Of a stretch of 64,000 nucleotides of DNA, positions 11,068-23,800 are shown piece by piece (the stretch's first letter is position 1; each line of letters starts with the position of its first letter). The translations under genes were made by a program, and so were the position numbers. Origin of the DNA: Roridomyces roridus (lineage: Eukaryota > Basidiomycota > Agaricomycetes > Agaricales > Mycenaceae); NCBI GenBank assembly GCA_029378245.1, contig JARKIF010000005.1:2356001-2420000 (forward strand), given 5' to 3'. The notes beneath the pieces are model-generated. The model had not been told where the DNA came from and made no database searches. It saw only the letters and a list, made by a program, of their open reading frames with translations.

Positions 11068-12898
11068 TCAGAAAAAACCCCAACCGTCAGGCAACCCTTC
11101 CCTGACTCTCCATCCCACATCTCCACCCAACCACCTCTCCACCCTCGCCTCGTCATCCTTCTCGCCCCCCTCCTCAAGAACCTCGACATCCCCACTCCCC
11201 CATAACGCCAACACCGCCCACCCAATAACCATAATCCCCGGCGGCCTCTGCTCCCCCAAACTCTCCAACGCCCTCCCAACATCCTTCAACGTCGAAACCA
11301 ACACCCTCTGGTCACGCATCGACGCCCTCTCCACGATGGCAATCGGCGTATAAGCCGGATACACCTCCCCCCGCCGTCGCTCGTCCGTAGCGGGATTGAG
11401 CAACGCAGCAACGACAGCTGGTAACCGTGCCACACCCATGAGCACCACAAGAGTCCGCGGACGCTCATATCCGGGAAGCTGCACCTCTTTGCCCTGGCGT
11501 CCCACGCCCGTACATACGATGAGAGACTCGGCGACGCCTCGCTGTGTCACGGGAATCCCGGCGAACGTTGGCCCTGCGAGTGCAGAGCTTACGCCAGGGA
11601 CGACGACGGACTCGAAGCCGTGGGCGCGGAAGTACAGGACTTCTTCTCCCGCACGCCCGTAAACCACTGGATCGCCTTGTTTTAACTGCGAAGGAATGAG
11701 TTTGGATGTTAGATTGAAAGAAAAAACATACTCGAACGACAGTCAGCCCGCGGTTAGCCGCTTCGACAGCAGCCTCCATCATCTCGTTTTGAGCGCCCTC
11801 GGCGTTGCCGGGAAACTTTTTAGCAATGCGGACTTGGACAGTAGACGGTATAAGATCTAGAACCGCCGCAGGTACTAGTTTGTCGGAGAGAACGAGATCA
11901 GCCAACTTTGTAAGCGCCGTATGTGTGGCGAGAGTGAGCAAGGATGGATGGCCTGGGCCAGATCCCACCAAGAGAATCCTTCCTTTGCGGCGAATATCGA
12001 GCGAATGCACCGAAGCGGGTACTTGGGAGAGGGTAGAAGACGAAGAGGAAGAGTGCTCCCCGGCCAGCACCTCGCGCATGTCCGCTTCGGACATGGCCGC
12101 AAGTGGCGAGATGGGCCAATACTCGCTAACTTGCGCCACCCACTTCATACGCCGGGTCGTCGCCTCTGCCTCCGTTTCGATGGGATTGCGCAAAGGCGTG
12201 GGACCATTGGGTGTTGCCTCCCCACTGTCCTCACTCGATTCATGAGCATCCCTAGGCCTCGCAAGTCCACGCATAACCCCAACCTTGTCCACCGCCGCGC
12301 CCACATTCCTGGGCAGACTCCCAACCACATCACGCTTCAACCGTGCTGCCAATCGACACCCCTTGCCGTTGGTCGTGATCCCAATCTGTAGCGCCGTCCG
12401 CAAACCAGAGGCTGGGTCCTCGAACCGATGCGTCGAAGTGAACGAAAAGTCGCAGAGGTCCGGGATATCCGCTGTATTCACCGGAATATTCCGGGCTCGA
12501 CATGCACCGTGGATCCGTTCCGCTGAAGTACGCGTCCGGCGGTTAGGATCGCTGAGAAGGGTGTCGGTGACGCAGACGAAGGAAATGTCTTGTTCTTTGG
12601 ATGAAGCCAGATAATAGTCGATACTCGCATCTTCCTCGCTCGCGCTCGATTGAGGCAGGGCGTCCCAATCTAGAATACTGAGTTGCTGGTGCTCGGCGCG
12701 CCACCGGAGCTCTTCGCACGCAGATGCAGAACCCCCCTTGGCGAGGACGACGACAGTTGAATCTGCTTCGAGCGCGGCAAAGGCACGAGATGCGGCGAGA
12801 GAGCCAGACCCGATGATTACTGTTGTTCGACTGTGTAATCGGAAGGACAGGATCAGAGACGCGCCTCCCTGGGGCGAGGGAAAGGCCGGAGAGGACAT
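11068..12898 (-). CDS. MET1: Siroheme synthase / uroporphyrinogen-III C-methyltransferase (Met8-Met1 fusion)
   Basis: Makes siroheme, the prosthetic group of sulfite and nitrite reductases. The N-terminal 200-odd residues form a Met8/CysG-N-like NAD-binding domain (TVIIGSGSLAASRAFAAL; NTADIPDLCDFSFT), for precorrin-2 dehydrogenation and possibly iron chelation. The C-terminal part is the SAM-dependent methyltransferase: GRILLVGSGPGHPSLLTLAT, then DPVVYGRAGEE, VVPGVSSALAGPTFAGIPVT. Two exons are joined by an intron at 11686-11731 (GLTVVR/LKQGDPVVYG). The start ATG at 12898 gives MSSPAFPSPQG and the stop is the TGA at 11068-11070. Fragments of this gene recur at 3161-3221 and, more diverged, at about 37250-37390. 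It is transcribed in the same direction as the bromodomain gene upstream. Confidence 0.92.
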
Positions 12899-13057
12899 GG
12901 GAGAAGAGGAAGAAGGGCGTTGTTCATGGCAGAAAATTTTGCGAGAAATTCGTGCTGATGACGAATCGAAGCAAGTTATCAGGGCTGCCCGATGGCCGAG
13001 TGAACCTCTCTGAATTTACACCTTTGCATTTTATTGTATGTACAGTCAGTCAGTCTA

Positions 13058-15436
13058 TTATACACTCGTCGTCAAACCCGGAATAGCGCCCAGCGTCGGT
13101 ACAATATGCCTCAACTCCTCAGGAACCAAATCAGCAGGCAGCCGCGAAATCGCATCCACCGGCGCACGCTTCACCAACGCAAGCAGATTCAGTCGCAAGT
13201 TCCGCACAAGGGCACTCTCACCCGTATCAGCAGCCTCGACCTTGACCGTCCCCGCACGCTCAGCCTGAATCTGTTTGATGACGCCCGCGGCATAGTCCAG
13301 CACCGTATTCATCTCCGTAGGCCCGCTCGCTTTAAAGTCCTTCCCAGCCCACTCCTTCTCGCTCTGCTCAACCTCTGCAGGTGAACGGATAAGTGAAGCC
13401 ATATCAAGTTGATGCGAATAAATCTGGCGGAGCGTGGAAAGCGTAGCGGCAGCTCGGGGGTGGACATTGAGTGCTGCCGACACACGGGCAGGGATCTTGT
13501 CGTCAGTAGTGGTCTTTGTAGGCTTGGTGAGCTCGAGAGCCGTGCGTTGAAGTAAAGCGTGTCGTCCTTGCGTCAGCGGGCCAACCACGTTCTCCGCGAC
13601 CCACTCTGCAAGAGGCATCCCAAGGGACAGCGAAGGAGCTGCATCCATGTCGACATCCTCGTCTTCCTCGCGCTTGCCCACATCCAAAGGCGCTGTCCCA
13701 ACAAACTCTGCCAGACTCCGCACATACGCCAGACCATCCACACCGCCATACACCAGATCCCTCACATACTCCTCCCCCTCCAACGCACGATTCTCGCTCC
13801 AATACACCCCGTTATCCAGTCTCTCCTCTTCTATAGGCAACTCCAGACTCGTCCGCATACCACTCTTGACTGCTGTATCTGCCTCCTCGAGACCCTCAGG
13901 TAAAGGTTCCCCACGCCTCCGCATCTCCTCCACCAACTCGCCCGCCAGGACCGCAAGCGACCCATAATCCAGTGCATGCGCCTCACGCGCGTGCTCCTCG
14001 GGGTCATCCGAAGCAGGCAAAGGCACATCATCTCGCCCACGACGCGTTCCACTACGGTTGATCGTCCAATGCCTTTGTACAGTAGGCAGAGGAGGCGGTT
14101 CCGGGTGCGAGGACGGCACGAGTGTGGGTAATGGATACACTGGGCCTGTAGGTGCTGGTGTTGTCGACGTATCGCGCGCGGCGAATTGGGAATTTGCTTG
14201 GGTAGGTGGAGGGTATATGGGTATGAGTTGTGGGCGGGTAAGGGGATCAGGAACAAGGGCAGAAAAGAACGAGAATGGGTCCTCCACTGATGAAAATGTG
14301 AGAAAGGTATAGTAGAGAAATGAATATGCATACCCTCTGTGTAGGCAAGACTCCCGTCGGAGAAATACGGCGGACCCTCCTTCTCTATGCGCAGACGCTC
14401 CTTCTTGGTCTTGTAACGCTTCCCTTTGAGCTTCAGATACAGCATTGTGCGAGCCAGATCGGAACCCGGGGGAAATGCGCCAAGACCGTCTTTCGACCCA
14501 GGTAACCTCCCTTCCGCATCGATTCCGTCAGAAACGGTGGTTGTAGTTGTCTCCTTGACCGCTCTGTTGTACGGCCCTCGAAGTCCCCGACGGAGTGTAG
14601 CGGGGTGACTACCACCCAACACCGACACGGACGGCGACCTGCTCCGTTCTTGGATGGGTTCCGGATCCACCGCCATAGAAAAGTCCTCCACGTCATCCTC
14701 AGCAACCGCATCGTCCTTCTCAATCTCGATATTCCAGTCGGTCTCGTATTGAATCACCGTCGACGAGACCTTGGAAATCTGCTCGAGACCCCAAGTCTCC
14801 AGCCGGTCGGCCTCGACGTAATACACGTTTCCCGGTGGATTGAAAGTCTTTGCGTTGGACGTGACGAGACGAAAGTCGCTGGTAAAGTCCTCCAGAGAGC
14901 GATACCGACCGCGCTGGACTTTGGCCGTCATGGTACCGAGATCCATAGGCCGCTTGATGACGTCCGCGTACCCGGGAATCGCAGCTGGGTTGACCGGCTT
15001 GAGGAAGAACGCATAGTCGTCTTTCCTGTCACAAATCTTGAATAAACACGTCAAGCTAGACCGCAGACAAGACGCACTTTTTCAATTGAGTGACGAGCCG
15101 CGTCAGAACCTCTTTCAACGGTTTGAGCTTGACCGGCCGTGGGATCTTCTGCTGCGACGTCGACGCGTCGGCATAATCAGCGTACCCGAATGGCTGCAGC
15201 TTGGGCTGCTTTGATTTGGATTTGGACTTTGCCTTGGAGGAGGAAGATTTCGACTTTTTCGCGGGCACCTTCTCCTTTTCCTTTTTCAAGGCTTGGAGCG
15301 GTGGTAGGACGAGGGTGAGTCTGGGTGTCGTTGTCAGTGGGGCCGGGGGAGGCGGGGGTGGTGGTGGCGATTCATATTCGCTGGACGACTCGGAGTCGGT
15401 CGAATCGTACACGTCGACTTCCTCGCCGTAGTACAT
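13058..15436 (-). CDS. Bromodomain protein (BRD7/BRD9-like)
   Basis: A chromatin reader expected to bind acetyl-lysine on histones, probably within a remodelling complex. The N-terminus (MYYGEEVDVYDSTDS) is acidic, Ser-rich and contains a poly-Pro run. A Lys/Ser-rich segment follows. The bromodomain runs roughly from KDDYAFFLKPVNPAAIPGY through IKRPMDLGTMTAKVQRGRY to SNAKTFNPPGNVYY, with the conserved acetyl-lysine-binding Asn region. Three exons: LKK/KDDYAFF is joined over an intron near 15025-15075, and AYTE/VEDPFSFF over one near 14288-14333. The long C-terminal half has no known catalytic motif. The single bromodomain in the middle of a roughly 760-residue protein fits BRD7/9 better than BET proteins, but the subfamily is inference. 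Confidence 0.82.
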
Positions 15437-15610
15437 TTGATGGGCGTCAGGCCGGGTGGGCGGCTACATCGTTCGTTCCACGCATGGTCAGGATGGGCTG
15501 GAGAGGCCATGGAGGAGGAGGACAAACCGAAGGTTGTGGAATCCAGTGACCTTGTACTTGCCGAGTGATGGATCAGGAAAGGAAAGTAAACTCCGAATTA
15601 TTATCCAGCT

Positions 15611-17204
15611 CTAATGTACTGAATTTACAAGTGGACTATCCCAGCTATTTAAAATACCTCTCTTCTCCTCCATCCGACGACCCGTCCACTCTTCCTCTCC
15701 GACCTTGTTGGCCCAATCATCTCCATCATCCCATGAATCGCCCCAGGACTCTTCTTCCGGAGGCGTCGGCTTGGGCACTGGTGCAGGCACAGGTGCAGGA
15801 GTACGTGCAGGCGCAGGAGCACTGTTGGGTGTCGGTCCAGGCGAATTAACCGCCGGCTGGTTCACAGTGAGAATTTCAAGGGGCGAAGGAGGTGATCTGC
15901 GCTTTGGCTTGAGCTTCTTGGCTTCACGCAGCACGGGGGCATGCGATGACGCAGAGGAAGCCGCAGAAGACGACAGGTTTGGTGGATAAGCGTGTATATC
16001 CATGGGCCGACTCGTGCTGGGCGTGCTCGAGTTGGAATGCTTGGGTTCCTTGTCCAATTTATCGGAGGACTCGGAACCAGCAGGAGAAAGGGAGCGTGCG
16101 TGTCGGGTGGTACGGGGATGGCTCTCAATGTCCGTCTGTGTGTGGACATTGGTGGGCGTGTCGTCGTCATCGTCATCCCCTGCGCGGAAGAGAGGTTCAC
16201 GATCCAAAGGGTCTGGAGCGTCCTCGTCGAGGGCAACGCCTGAGCCTTTGACGATCGAGTCCACGATCCAGAATTGTAAAATATTCATGATGCTGGCTAA
16301 GATAAGAAACCAGAATCCGCGGAAGCATAAAACTCACATGGGGAATATTCCCATTACACTGAGAAGGTGAAAACGAGGAATCATTGGAGTAGAAGGCACT
16401 TACAAGATGACCTGCACTGCGTCTCCCTTCTCGGTATACGTCCAACTTAAGAGCCAGGCACCGACAGTGTACAGGCCGGGTATGAGGGCCAACATGCCTA
16501 TCACCATGAATTTCATTGTGGTGAGGGCGACGAGGTAGATGGCTGCCTGCCGCAGCCAGAACTGGAACGACGGTGGGGTCCCGTACATGCCGGATTCAAA
16601 GCCTAAAGACGGGTTCGTTATTGCAATTCGGGATTCCAACGCGACGCACCTTTGAGTTGCAGTTTCTCCGACATGAGAAAGGTCAAAACCCTCAGTGCAA
16701 CATACAAGAGACCGACTCCTGTGGCCGAGGTTGGTAGGAAATGTGACTGCAGCGGTAGGCACGCACCGAGTGTAGTATCAATGAGAATATTGAGGAAATA
16801 GGATACGCAGGCGTTTTGCGAGGAGTGGTGCGAGACGAGGCTGGACACGAGCACATTTACGCCGTGAATCCACATTTGCCCGACGACCTGTTTGGATACA
16901 TCGAAAAGCCATATTCTCCACGGCCGCATTGGCTTCTCTCGGTGGCGTTTATACTGGAACGCGGTTTTATTCTTGCCGTCGTGAGATTATCTGAGTACTC
17001 ACAAGTAAGGAAAGAATGACCAGGACTCCCATGAGAGCTTGCACAATCTTAAAATGGTGAGCGGCGTCGGACAAGTAGTGGCTACGCTTACAAGCGCGAC
17101 AGGCCCAAGGAGACGACATGAGCTCGTGTCCACGACGTCCGGGTCGTCGAAGACGTTGGCGGGCGAAGTCTTGTTGAGGCTGGGATAGTCAATGTCGTCC
17201 ATCG
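15611..17204 (-). CDS. STIMATE/TMEM110-family multi-pass membrane protein
   Basis: Related to fungal vacuolar membrane proteins and animal STIMATE, an ER protein at ER-plasma membrane contacts. The start is the ATG at 17204 (MDDIDYPSLNKTSPANVF). Six exons give successive hydrophobic segments (IVQALMGVLVILSLL; WIHGVNVLVSSLV; VGLLYVALRVLTFLM; FWLRQAAIYLVALTTMKF; ALIPGLYTVGAWLLSW; MNILQFWIVDSIVKGSGV). Family hallmarks are RIWLFDVSKQVVGQMWIHG and FESGMYGTPPSFQFWLRQ. The last exon adds a tail of over 200 residues that is low-complexity and acidic with a Pro-Ala repeat, probably cytosolic. It is divergent from SEC18, with 89 bp between start codons. Family identity is good; function in fungi is inferred. 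Confidence 0.82.
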
Positions 17205-17293
17205 TGAAGGACAAGCTTTGGTGATGGCGCTAAACCAAGCCGCGTCGATCACTCTTTGCGCAGCCCCAAACCACGACAACACTTTTCTAAACC

Positions 17294-20022
17294 ATGTCTT
17301 TCTTCGGTAGAAATCCGCCCCAGGGCCAGCCCGGGTCGTACAGCTCACTACCGAGTGGTCCACGCGGTGGGGCAAGACCACCACCTCCACCTCAATCCAT
17401 GCAATACAACGCACCCCCGACGCAATACAACGATCCTCCAAGTGCCCCATTCGAGAAACGGGGCGGGTATGACCGTCGACCTCCACCTCCAAGCTCGGGG
17501 GGACAGTACGCGTCGTTCTAATCTGCATTCGATTCCTGATCGACTCTAGGTACAATGTCGAGGGCACCCCATCCAATCCTCTTGCATATACGAATCGCCT
17601 GGTGGTCCATCCTTCCGACTTCCAGCCAGGGCAGCACGTTCTTTGCAAGGGCCAATTTCCCGTAACTGTGGTGTGAGCAAATTCGTAATGTCTCCTCGGC
17701 ACGCGTTGCTCATCGTTTGACACAGTCATGATAACACAGGAAAGATACAACCGGGCTGCGTCGGTGCGAATGTGACGCAACGTCAATGGATTGGACTGGC
17801 TGTCGCGGGCGACAGCATTCCAGTCGATCCCTTCCCTTTCCAGCCCAATTACCTCCAATCCCTCGACCTTGAAGTCGGATTTCTACGGAAAACGGAGACG
17901 AAGGATGTCTTCTCTGCTGACGATCTGGCCCGAAACTTCCTCAAGGCGCTCAGTGGGACGGTCATCTCCGTCGGCCAGCTGTTGATTTTCGATTTCCACG
18001 GACAAACTATCAAGGGCATCGTTAAAGGCCTTTCTGTCCTTGAGCTTGCCGATCAGCAGCGCGGTGGGCGGGGACGGTCGGACTTTGGTCCTGATCCCCG
18101 TAGCTACGGCGTTCCAATGGACAAGACTGACATGACCGTTATGAAATCCGCGGAGGCCAACGGGATTAACATCAAATCCAGCGCGAAAAAGTGAGCATGG
18201 CTTATTCCTGCGTTACTTTTCTAAACTATGACAGGGCCCCTCCAAATGCAATCTTGGCGCCCAACTTCAAATTCGAGGATATGGGCATCGGAGGTCTCGA
18301 CGCGGAATTCAATGACATCTTCCGTCGTGCCTTTGCCTCGCGTGTATTCCCTCCCGGGCTCGTCGACAAGCTCGGTATAGAGCACGTCAAAGGTCTACTC
18401 CTCCATGGACCTCCTGGAACCGGAAAAACTTTGATCGCTCGTCAAATTGGCAAGATGCTCAAGGCTCGCGAGCCCAAGATCGTCAACGGTCCTGAGATTC
18501 TGAGCAAATACGTCGGTGCTTCGGAAGAAAACATTCGGAAATTGTTTATAGACGCTGAAAAAGAGGTTTGTGCCCATTTGGCATGTCCGTGTATCGACTG
18601 ACGGTAGTCCTAGTATAAAGAAAAGGGAGACGAGAGCGAGCTGCATATCATCATTTTCGACGAGTTGGATGCTATCTTCAAGCAGCGTGGCTCGACGAAC
18701 AATGGCACTGGAGTTGGCGACAGCGTCGTTAACCAGATCCTTTCCAAGATGGACGGTGTCGACTCGCTCAACAATATCCTCATCATCGGAATGACCAACC
18801 GTATTGACATGATCGACGAGGCTCTGTTGCGTCCTGGTCGTTTGGAGGTGCACATGGAGATCTCGCTGCCCGACGAGAAGGGTCGGTTCCAGATCCTCAA
18901 CATCCATACCGCCAAGATGCGGACGAACCGAGTCATGGACCCCGACGTCGACCTCGAAGAGCTCGCGGCTTTGACCAAGAACTTTTCTGGAGCAGAGATC
19001 AACGGTCTCATCAAGAGCGCGACCAGTTTTGCGTTCAACCGGCACGTCAAGGTGGGCACGATGGCTGGGATCAGCGACGACGTGGAGAACTTGCGGGTCA
19101 ACCGGGGTGACTTTCTGCATGCTCTGGACGAGGTTCATCCCGCGTTTGGTGTATCCGAGGAAGAGCTGCAGTCTGTCATTCAAAATGGCATCATCCGATA
19201 CGACACTGTCGTTGACGAGATTCTGCGGTCCGGAAGTCTCATCGTCGAGCAAGTGCGGACGTCGACGCGAGCGCCGGTGGTCAATGTCCTCCTGTATGGC
19301 CCGCCGGGCTCGGGGAAGACGGCGATGGCGGCGGCGATTGCCCAGGCTTCGCAGTTCCCTTTCATCAAGCTAATCACGCCGGACAGTATGGTCGGCATGG
19401 GCGAGAGTCAGAAGGTTTCGGCGATTGCCAAGATCTTTGCGGACAGCTATAAGAGTCCGCTCAGTGTCGTTGTTGTTGACAATATTGAGCGGTTGATTGG
19501 TTTGTGGTCGTTTTTGCATTCATCTGCGGTACTGACTGGTGTGCTCAGAGTACTCTCACGTCGGTCCCCGGTACTCCAACGCAATCCTGCAGGCGCTCTT
19601 GGTCCTCATTAACAAACGACCGCCCAAGGTCTGTCCCTATGTTCTCTCTATAAGCCATTCTGATGAACCTTTAGAACCATCGTCTGCTTATTATCGCAAC
19701 AACATCGGACCGACATAATCTAAACGAACTCGGGTTCGTGGAGTTCAATTCCGCCATGCGCGTCCCGCCCATCACTTCGCTCGCCGCGCTCGAATACGTT
19801 ATGCGGGAAGTAGAGCTCTTCCCTGACGAGGCGGAGCACCGCGATGCCATGAGCATGTTGCGTGATGCTGGGTTTGACAAGTCGTCGCGCGGCGATGATA
19901 TGAATAACTCGAGGTTGCAGATTGGGGTCAAGAAGTTGTTGAGTATTATTGAAATGTCGAGGCAGGAGCCGGACACTGTTGCTGAGCGGTTGACTACTGC
20001 GCTCATGGAGCTGGATCTTTAG
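17294..20022 (+). CDS. SEC18: Vesicular-fusion ATPase SEC18/NSF
   Basis: The AAA+ hexamer that disassembles cis-SNARE complexes together with alpha-SNAP, needed for all vesicle fusion in the secretory and endocytic pathways. A Pro/Gly-rich N-terminal extension ([14 protein letters not shown]) precedes the N domain ([36 protein letters not shown]). D1 has Walker A GPPGTGKT, Walker [12 protein letters not shown] and the arginine-finger region [16 protein letters not shown]2 has GPPGSGKT and [10 protein letters not shown]. The first intron is 17506-17549 (SSGGQ/YNVEG), and later ones join VTVV/HDNTGK, SAKK/APPNAI, EKE/YKEKGDE, RLI/EYSH and RPPK/NHRLL. The stop is at 20020-20022. Domain order and length (about 810 residues) match the family. 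Confidence 0.97.
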
Positions 20023-20131
20023 ATTTCTTGGATGGACTGTAATGTACTAATTTCTTGTAAAACCGCAACGGGACCCAGAAAAAATTGTAGATTGAGTCGG
20101 TGCTAAGAGTACACAAATAGGAAGAATACAA

Positions 20132-20798
20132 CTAGTATCGGTAGCGCGTCGAGTAGTCTGTGAAAGGTGGTCAGTATGCAGGATCGGACAAGAAAGGGCA
20201 GACCTTTCGGAGAGACGACTAGACCGCGTCCCTTTGACGCGCCACGATAAACAGTCTCGATGATGTCGATCATCTCCTGCTTGTTATCCATGGCCCAATT
20301 TCTAAGGAAGGCGTCAGTCTAGTCCATGTCTGATGATATTTCGCGCACATCTTGTTGTTGTTACCCGTCCCCAAGTCAATCATTATATGCTTGTTGCTGG
20401 TTGGAGGTTTGAGTACCACCGTGGAGATAAACGCTGTATCTTACCGGTAGAAGAACATGACTGTGCAGGGATCGTACAATTCATACATCTGCAGCGTGGT
20501 GAGCCATGCAAATGGATGAAAAGGTGATACTGACCTTGTTAAAATCCGGGACCTCGGTGATATCGACGATGTAGGTGACAGCAAAGTTCTGCACTTTCTC
20601 AGAGACGGCGTACAGTGTTTCGTCCATGGTCATGCATTGGCTGTCCCAATCGTGCCCGAATCTACCAGCGAAATTGAGTCCTCTTGCGATCTCTGTAGAG
20701 CTGATATCGAACCGGATGACGACGACTCGGTCTTCCTCTGATTTGATGGCCTCATCGACGTGCCAGCCCGAAGGTAAATGGGGTAGAAAGTAGGACAT
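20132..20798 (-). CDS. DIB1: U5 snRNP thioredoxin-like protein DIM1/DIB1
   Basis: A core U5 snRNP (tri-snRNP) protein of the spliceosome with a thioredoxin fold, 142 residues, extremely conserved. The start MSYFLPHLPSGWHVDEAI is diagnostic. An in-frame-looking stretch after VVVIR is an intron (GTTCGATATC...GGTAG), and removing it restores VVVIRFGHDWD. Further introns join DFNK/.../YELYDPCTVMFFYR, NKHIMIDLGTGNNNK and NWAMDNKQEMIDIIETVYRG; the last exon is DYSTRYRY followed by TAG at 20132-20134. It is divergent from the nucleoporin gene, with 99 bp between start codons. Confidence 0.96.
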
Positions 20799-20897
20799 TG
20801 TCTCGACGTAGGTTCAGCAAGAGGCCGGTGGCGGTGTCGCACATACAAACGACAACACATTTCCTCTTCCTTCGCCATCATCATCTTTTGGCCGGCC

Positions 20898-23800
20898 ATG
20901 GACTACGAGTCGTCCGACATACTCGGTTCCAGCTCGTTGCCCGTCCGCGACCCTGGCTCGCCAAAGTGGTCCGGATTCTCCAAAACGGCCTTTTTCCTGG
21001 CTTTAATCCTCGCCGTGTACGTGGGTGGTGTGCGCGCATGGAATGCTCTCTTGAAATGGCGCGAGAAGGCCTACCGACTGTGAGTGCCCATTGCCTATGG
21101 ATTTCCGTCTCTGACGCGTCTACAGTTCGATGCGGAGGAGACACGGCATACCGGACCACGACCATCGTCCTTTCAATGTGGCTTATGCTGCGGTGCTCAG
21201 AGCCCGTCGTGAGGAAGACGTCGCCAATAACAGGGTGCACAGAGTTGACGTCGACGAGCTGTATGCTCAGGCCGATCGACAGGTAGCACCCGTTGAGTCA
21301 AACCTTCGGCAGCGAAATAGTGCGTTCCCTTTCTGAGACTACTCCTCCTTTTCATCTAATCTTTGCCTTTGCAGACCAGTATCGCAACCCTGAGCCTATA
21401 AATGGTCTGCCCGGCAGGTTTAATCCTTTGGTTGCCGAGAGCAGCAGGTTCCCGGCCTCTAGTGGTCTTCCTCCGTGCGTCTCCGTCGACATTTCTGCGG
21501 TATCGTACTAACACTAGACAGGTCGTCATCCCAAAATATCAACTTCGCCGACCGGTATAACCCAAACCCTCCTCCTGCCACCGCTGCTCCTGTAGTCCGT
21601 TTTGCCGATGAAATAGAAGACGCCGATCTCCCTAGGCGCAGCAGTATCCACAATCTGAATGCTAGCCCTCGGAAACATCAAAAACGTGCACTGGAAGAGT
21701 ACGAAGTTCAATCGGACGTGCCTGAGAATCCCAAAAAGACACGCGTCGAGGGCGATGAATTCATTGATGGCGATGAGGATGCTCTTTGGGTGCGACAACA
21801 ACGTGGGGAGAAGCGAGTCATGCGGGACGAGGATCTCGATGAGGAGGAGGCCAGCCCGCCCGATACCCGCGTGCGTGGGAAACGGGCGCGCAAGGTCAGC
21901 CTCGAGCACCAGGATGTCTCTATGGGCAGCGACGACAACGCGGACGATATGGACGTCGATGACGAGGACCAAGCACCTACCAACCGTGGCAAGAAACGTG
22001 ACGCTGGGTCGACATTCGAGGGCGAGGAGGATGAGAGCGATAATGACCAAGCGCAGAAGACGAAGCGGAAACGGAGGACGAGAAAGTCGGACGCTGCTAC
22101 CGCGAAACTACCTTCGCGCGGTCAGAAACGGGACCGAGACGGGGATGAGGAGGGTAGCGATGTCGAGGCCCCTGCCGCTGGCACGTCCACACCCGTCTCA
22201 CGAAAGACCAAGAAGAGGGGGAAGAAGAACAAAGAGGGGCTGGAAGACGATGAGGGCGTGGAAGGCTCCGCTGCCAAGGGCAAAGGCCGAGCAATTGGCG
22301 ACGAATGGGAGAGCAACGGGGTCCATTATAAGATTGGGCCGAACGGACAACGGCTGAGACAAGCGCTGGTGAAGAAGGCTGCTCGGAGATTTATAATGGT
22401 GAGTCGATCCTTCAATCGAGCCGCGGATTTAATTAACCGTGATCTATCTAGCCCGTAGACTCGCAGCATCCCGATAAGAATGCCAATCTGGAGGTCTGCA
22501 TAGAGACATGGTTAACGGAAGAAGAACACAACGACTTCAAGTCTCGACACCTTTTGGCTTGGCAAGATTCTCCAAAAGGGACCCAAGAACCTGAGAGCTT
22601 GCCCTCTACTCCCGCCGTGCCAGAGCCTGTATGTGACATTTCTAATCTAGTCGGCATGCCACTGACCCTTTCTCTAGCCTTCCACTCCGACACCTAACCC
22701 GGCCGCGAAAGGGAAGAATCTGCTCTGGGATTCGCCAGCGTCACCTTTCCCCGTGTTTGCTCCCAGCCCAGCCGAGAAGGAGCAACGCCGTCCCAGATTC
22801 CGCCAGTCTATTGCCGCTGATCTTGGAGGAGCGCGAGTGAATCCTTTCGAGAAGGCTAATGCTCTGCATGTCGGTGCGGAGGTTGCGAGGAATGGCATAC
22901 GAGGGAATGCGAGACGGGTCGTTGCTGCACGGGAGACTGGTGCTGGTGCAGGTTTACCAGGTCTCGCTGACAGCACGAATAATGGCGGTGCCCAGACGCC
23001 CTTGGCGCGGCGGACGTTCTCCAAGTGGGAGAAGCAGGATTTGGAGGCCAAGGCGATGATGAAGATGCGTGAGGCTACTCAGGCGAAAGTAAAGGAGAGG
23101 GAACTCAGAGAGCAGTTGGAGAAGCAGAAGGCTGCTGCCGCCGCCCTTCCTGCAATCACGCTTTCCAAGCCTTCCGCTGAGCCAGCCAAGCCGCCGGCCA
23201 TCTTACTCACTGCGCCGACTCCCACTCCGAGTGCGGGGCCGCCAGCTACACAACCTTCCGGGTTCAGTTTTGCGCCGTCTGCCGCTCCTGCCAAACCATC
23301 CGAGCCACCGGCCGCAGCAAACAAGCCGGCCCCTCCGAATTTCTTCGCACCGCCTGCTTCCACTACGCCTGCCACTTCCGCACCTGTCGTTGCTGCTGGC
23401 TCGGGCGCCATCCCCAATCCGTTCGCCAAGCCAGCCGCAGCGGCGCCTCCTACTCTTGCCCCTCCCGCTTCAACTCCAGCCTCTGGCACGACTACGTCCA
23501 ACCCGACGTTTTCGTTTGCTCCAATGCAGGCCAAGGTTTCCAATCCTGCTCCGGCACCTGCACCTGCACCTACTTTCTCGTTTGCGCAGCCAGCCCAAAA
23601 GGAGAACCCACCACCGGAGAAGAGTGGAAATGCTGCTCCAGCAGGCGGGTCTCTTCTTTCTCGTATGGGCGCACCTGCGAAGCCCGCTGAATCCTCTTCT
23701 TCCGCGGCGCCTCCACCCTTGTTTTCGTTCAAGCCAACAGGAGCGCAGGCTGCCGCACAACCGCCCAAGCCTGTTTCTTCCAACCCCACTGGAGACCCCG

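Noticed and set aside
17088..17858. 256-codon minus-strand ORF across the STIMATE/SEC18 junction
   Set aside because: Overlaps the 5' exons of both divergent genes and lacks any domain.
18395..19252. 285-codon minus-strand ORF opposite SEC18
   Set aside because: Antisense to the AAA+ domains, no recognisable domain.
21526..22050. 174-codon minus-strand ORF opposite the nucleoporin's acidic region
   Set aside because: Antisense shadow without domain.
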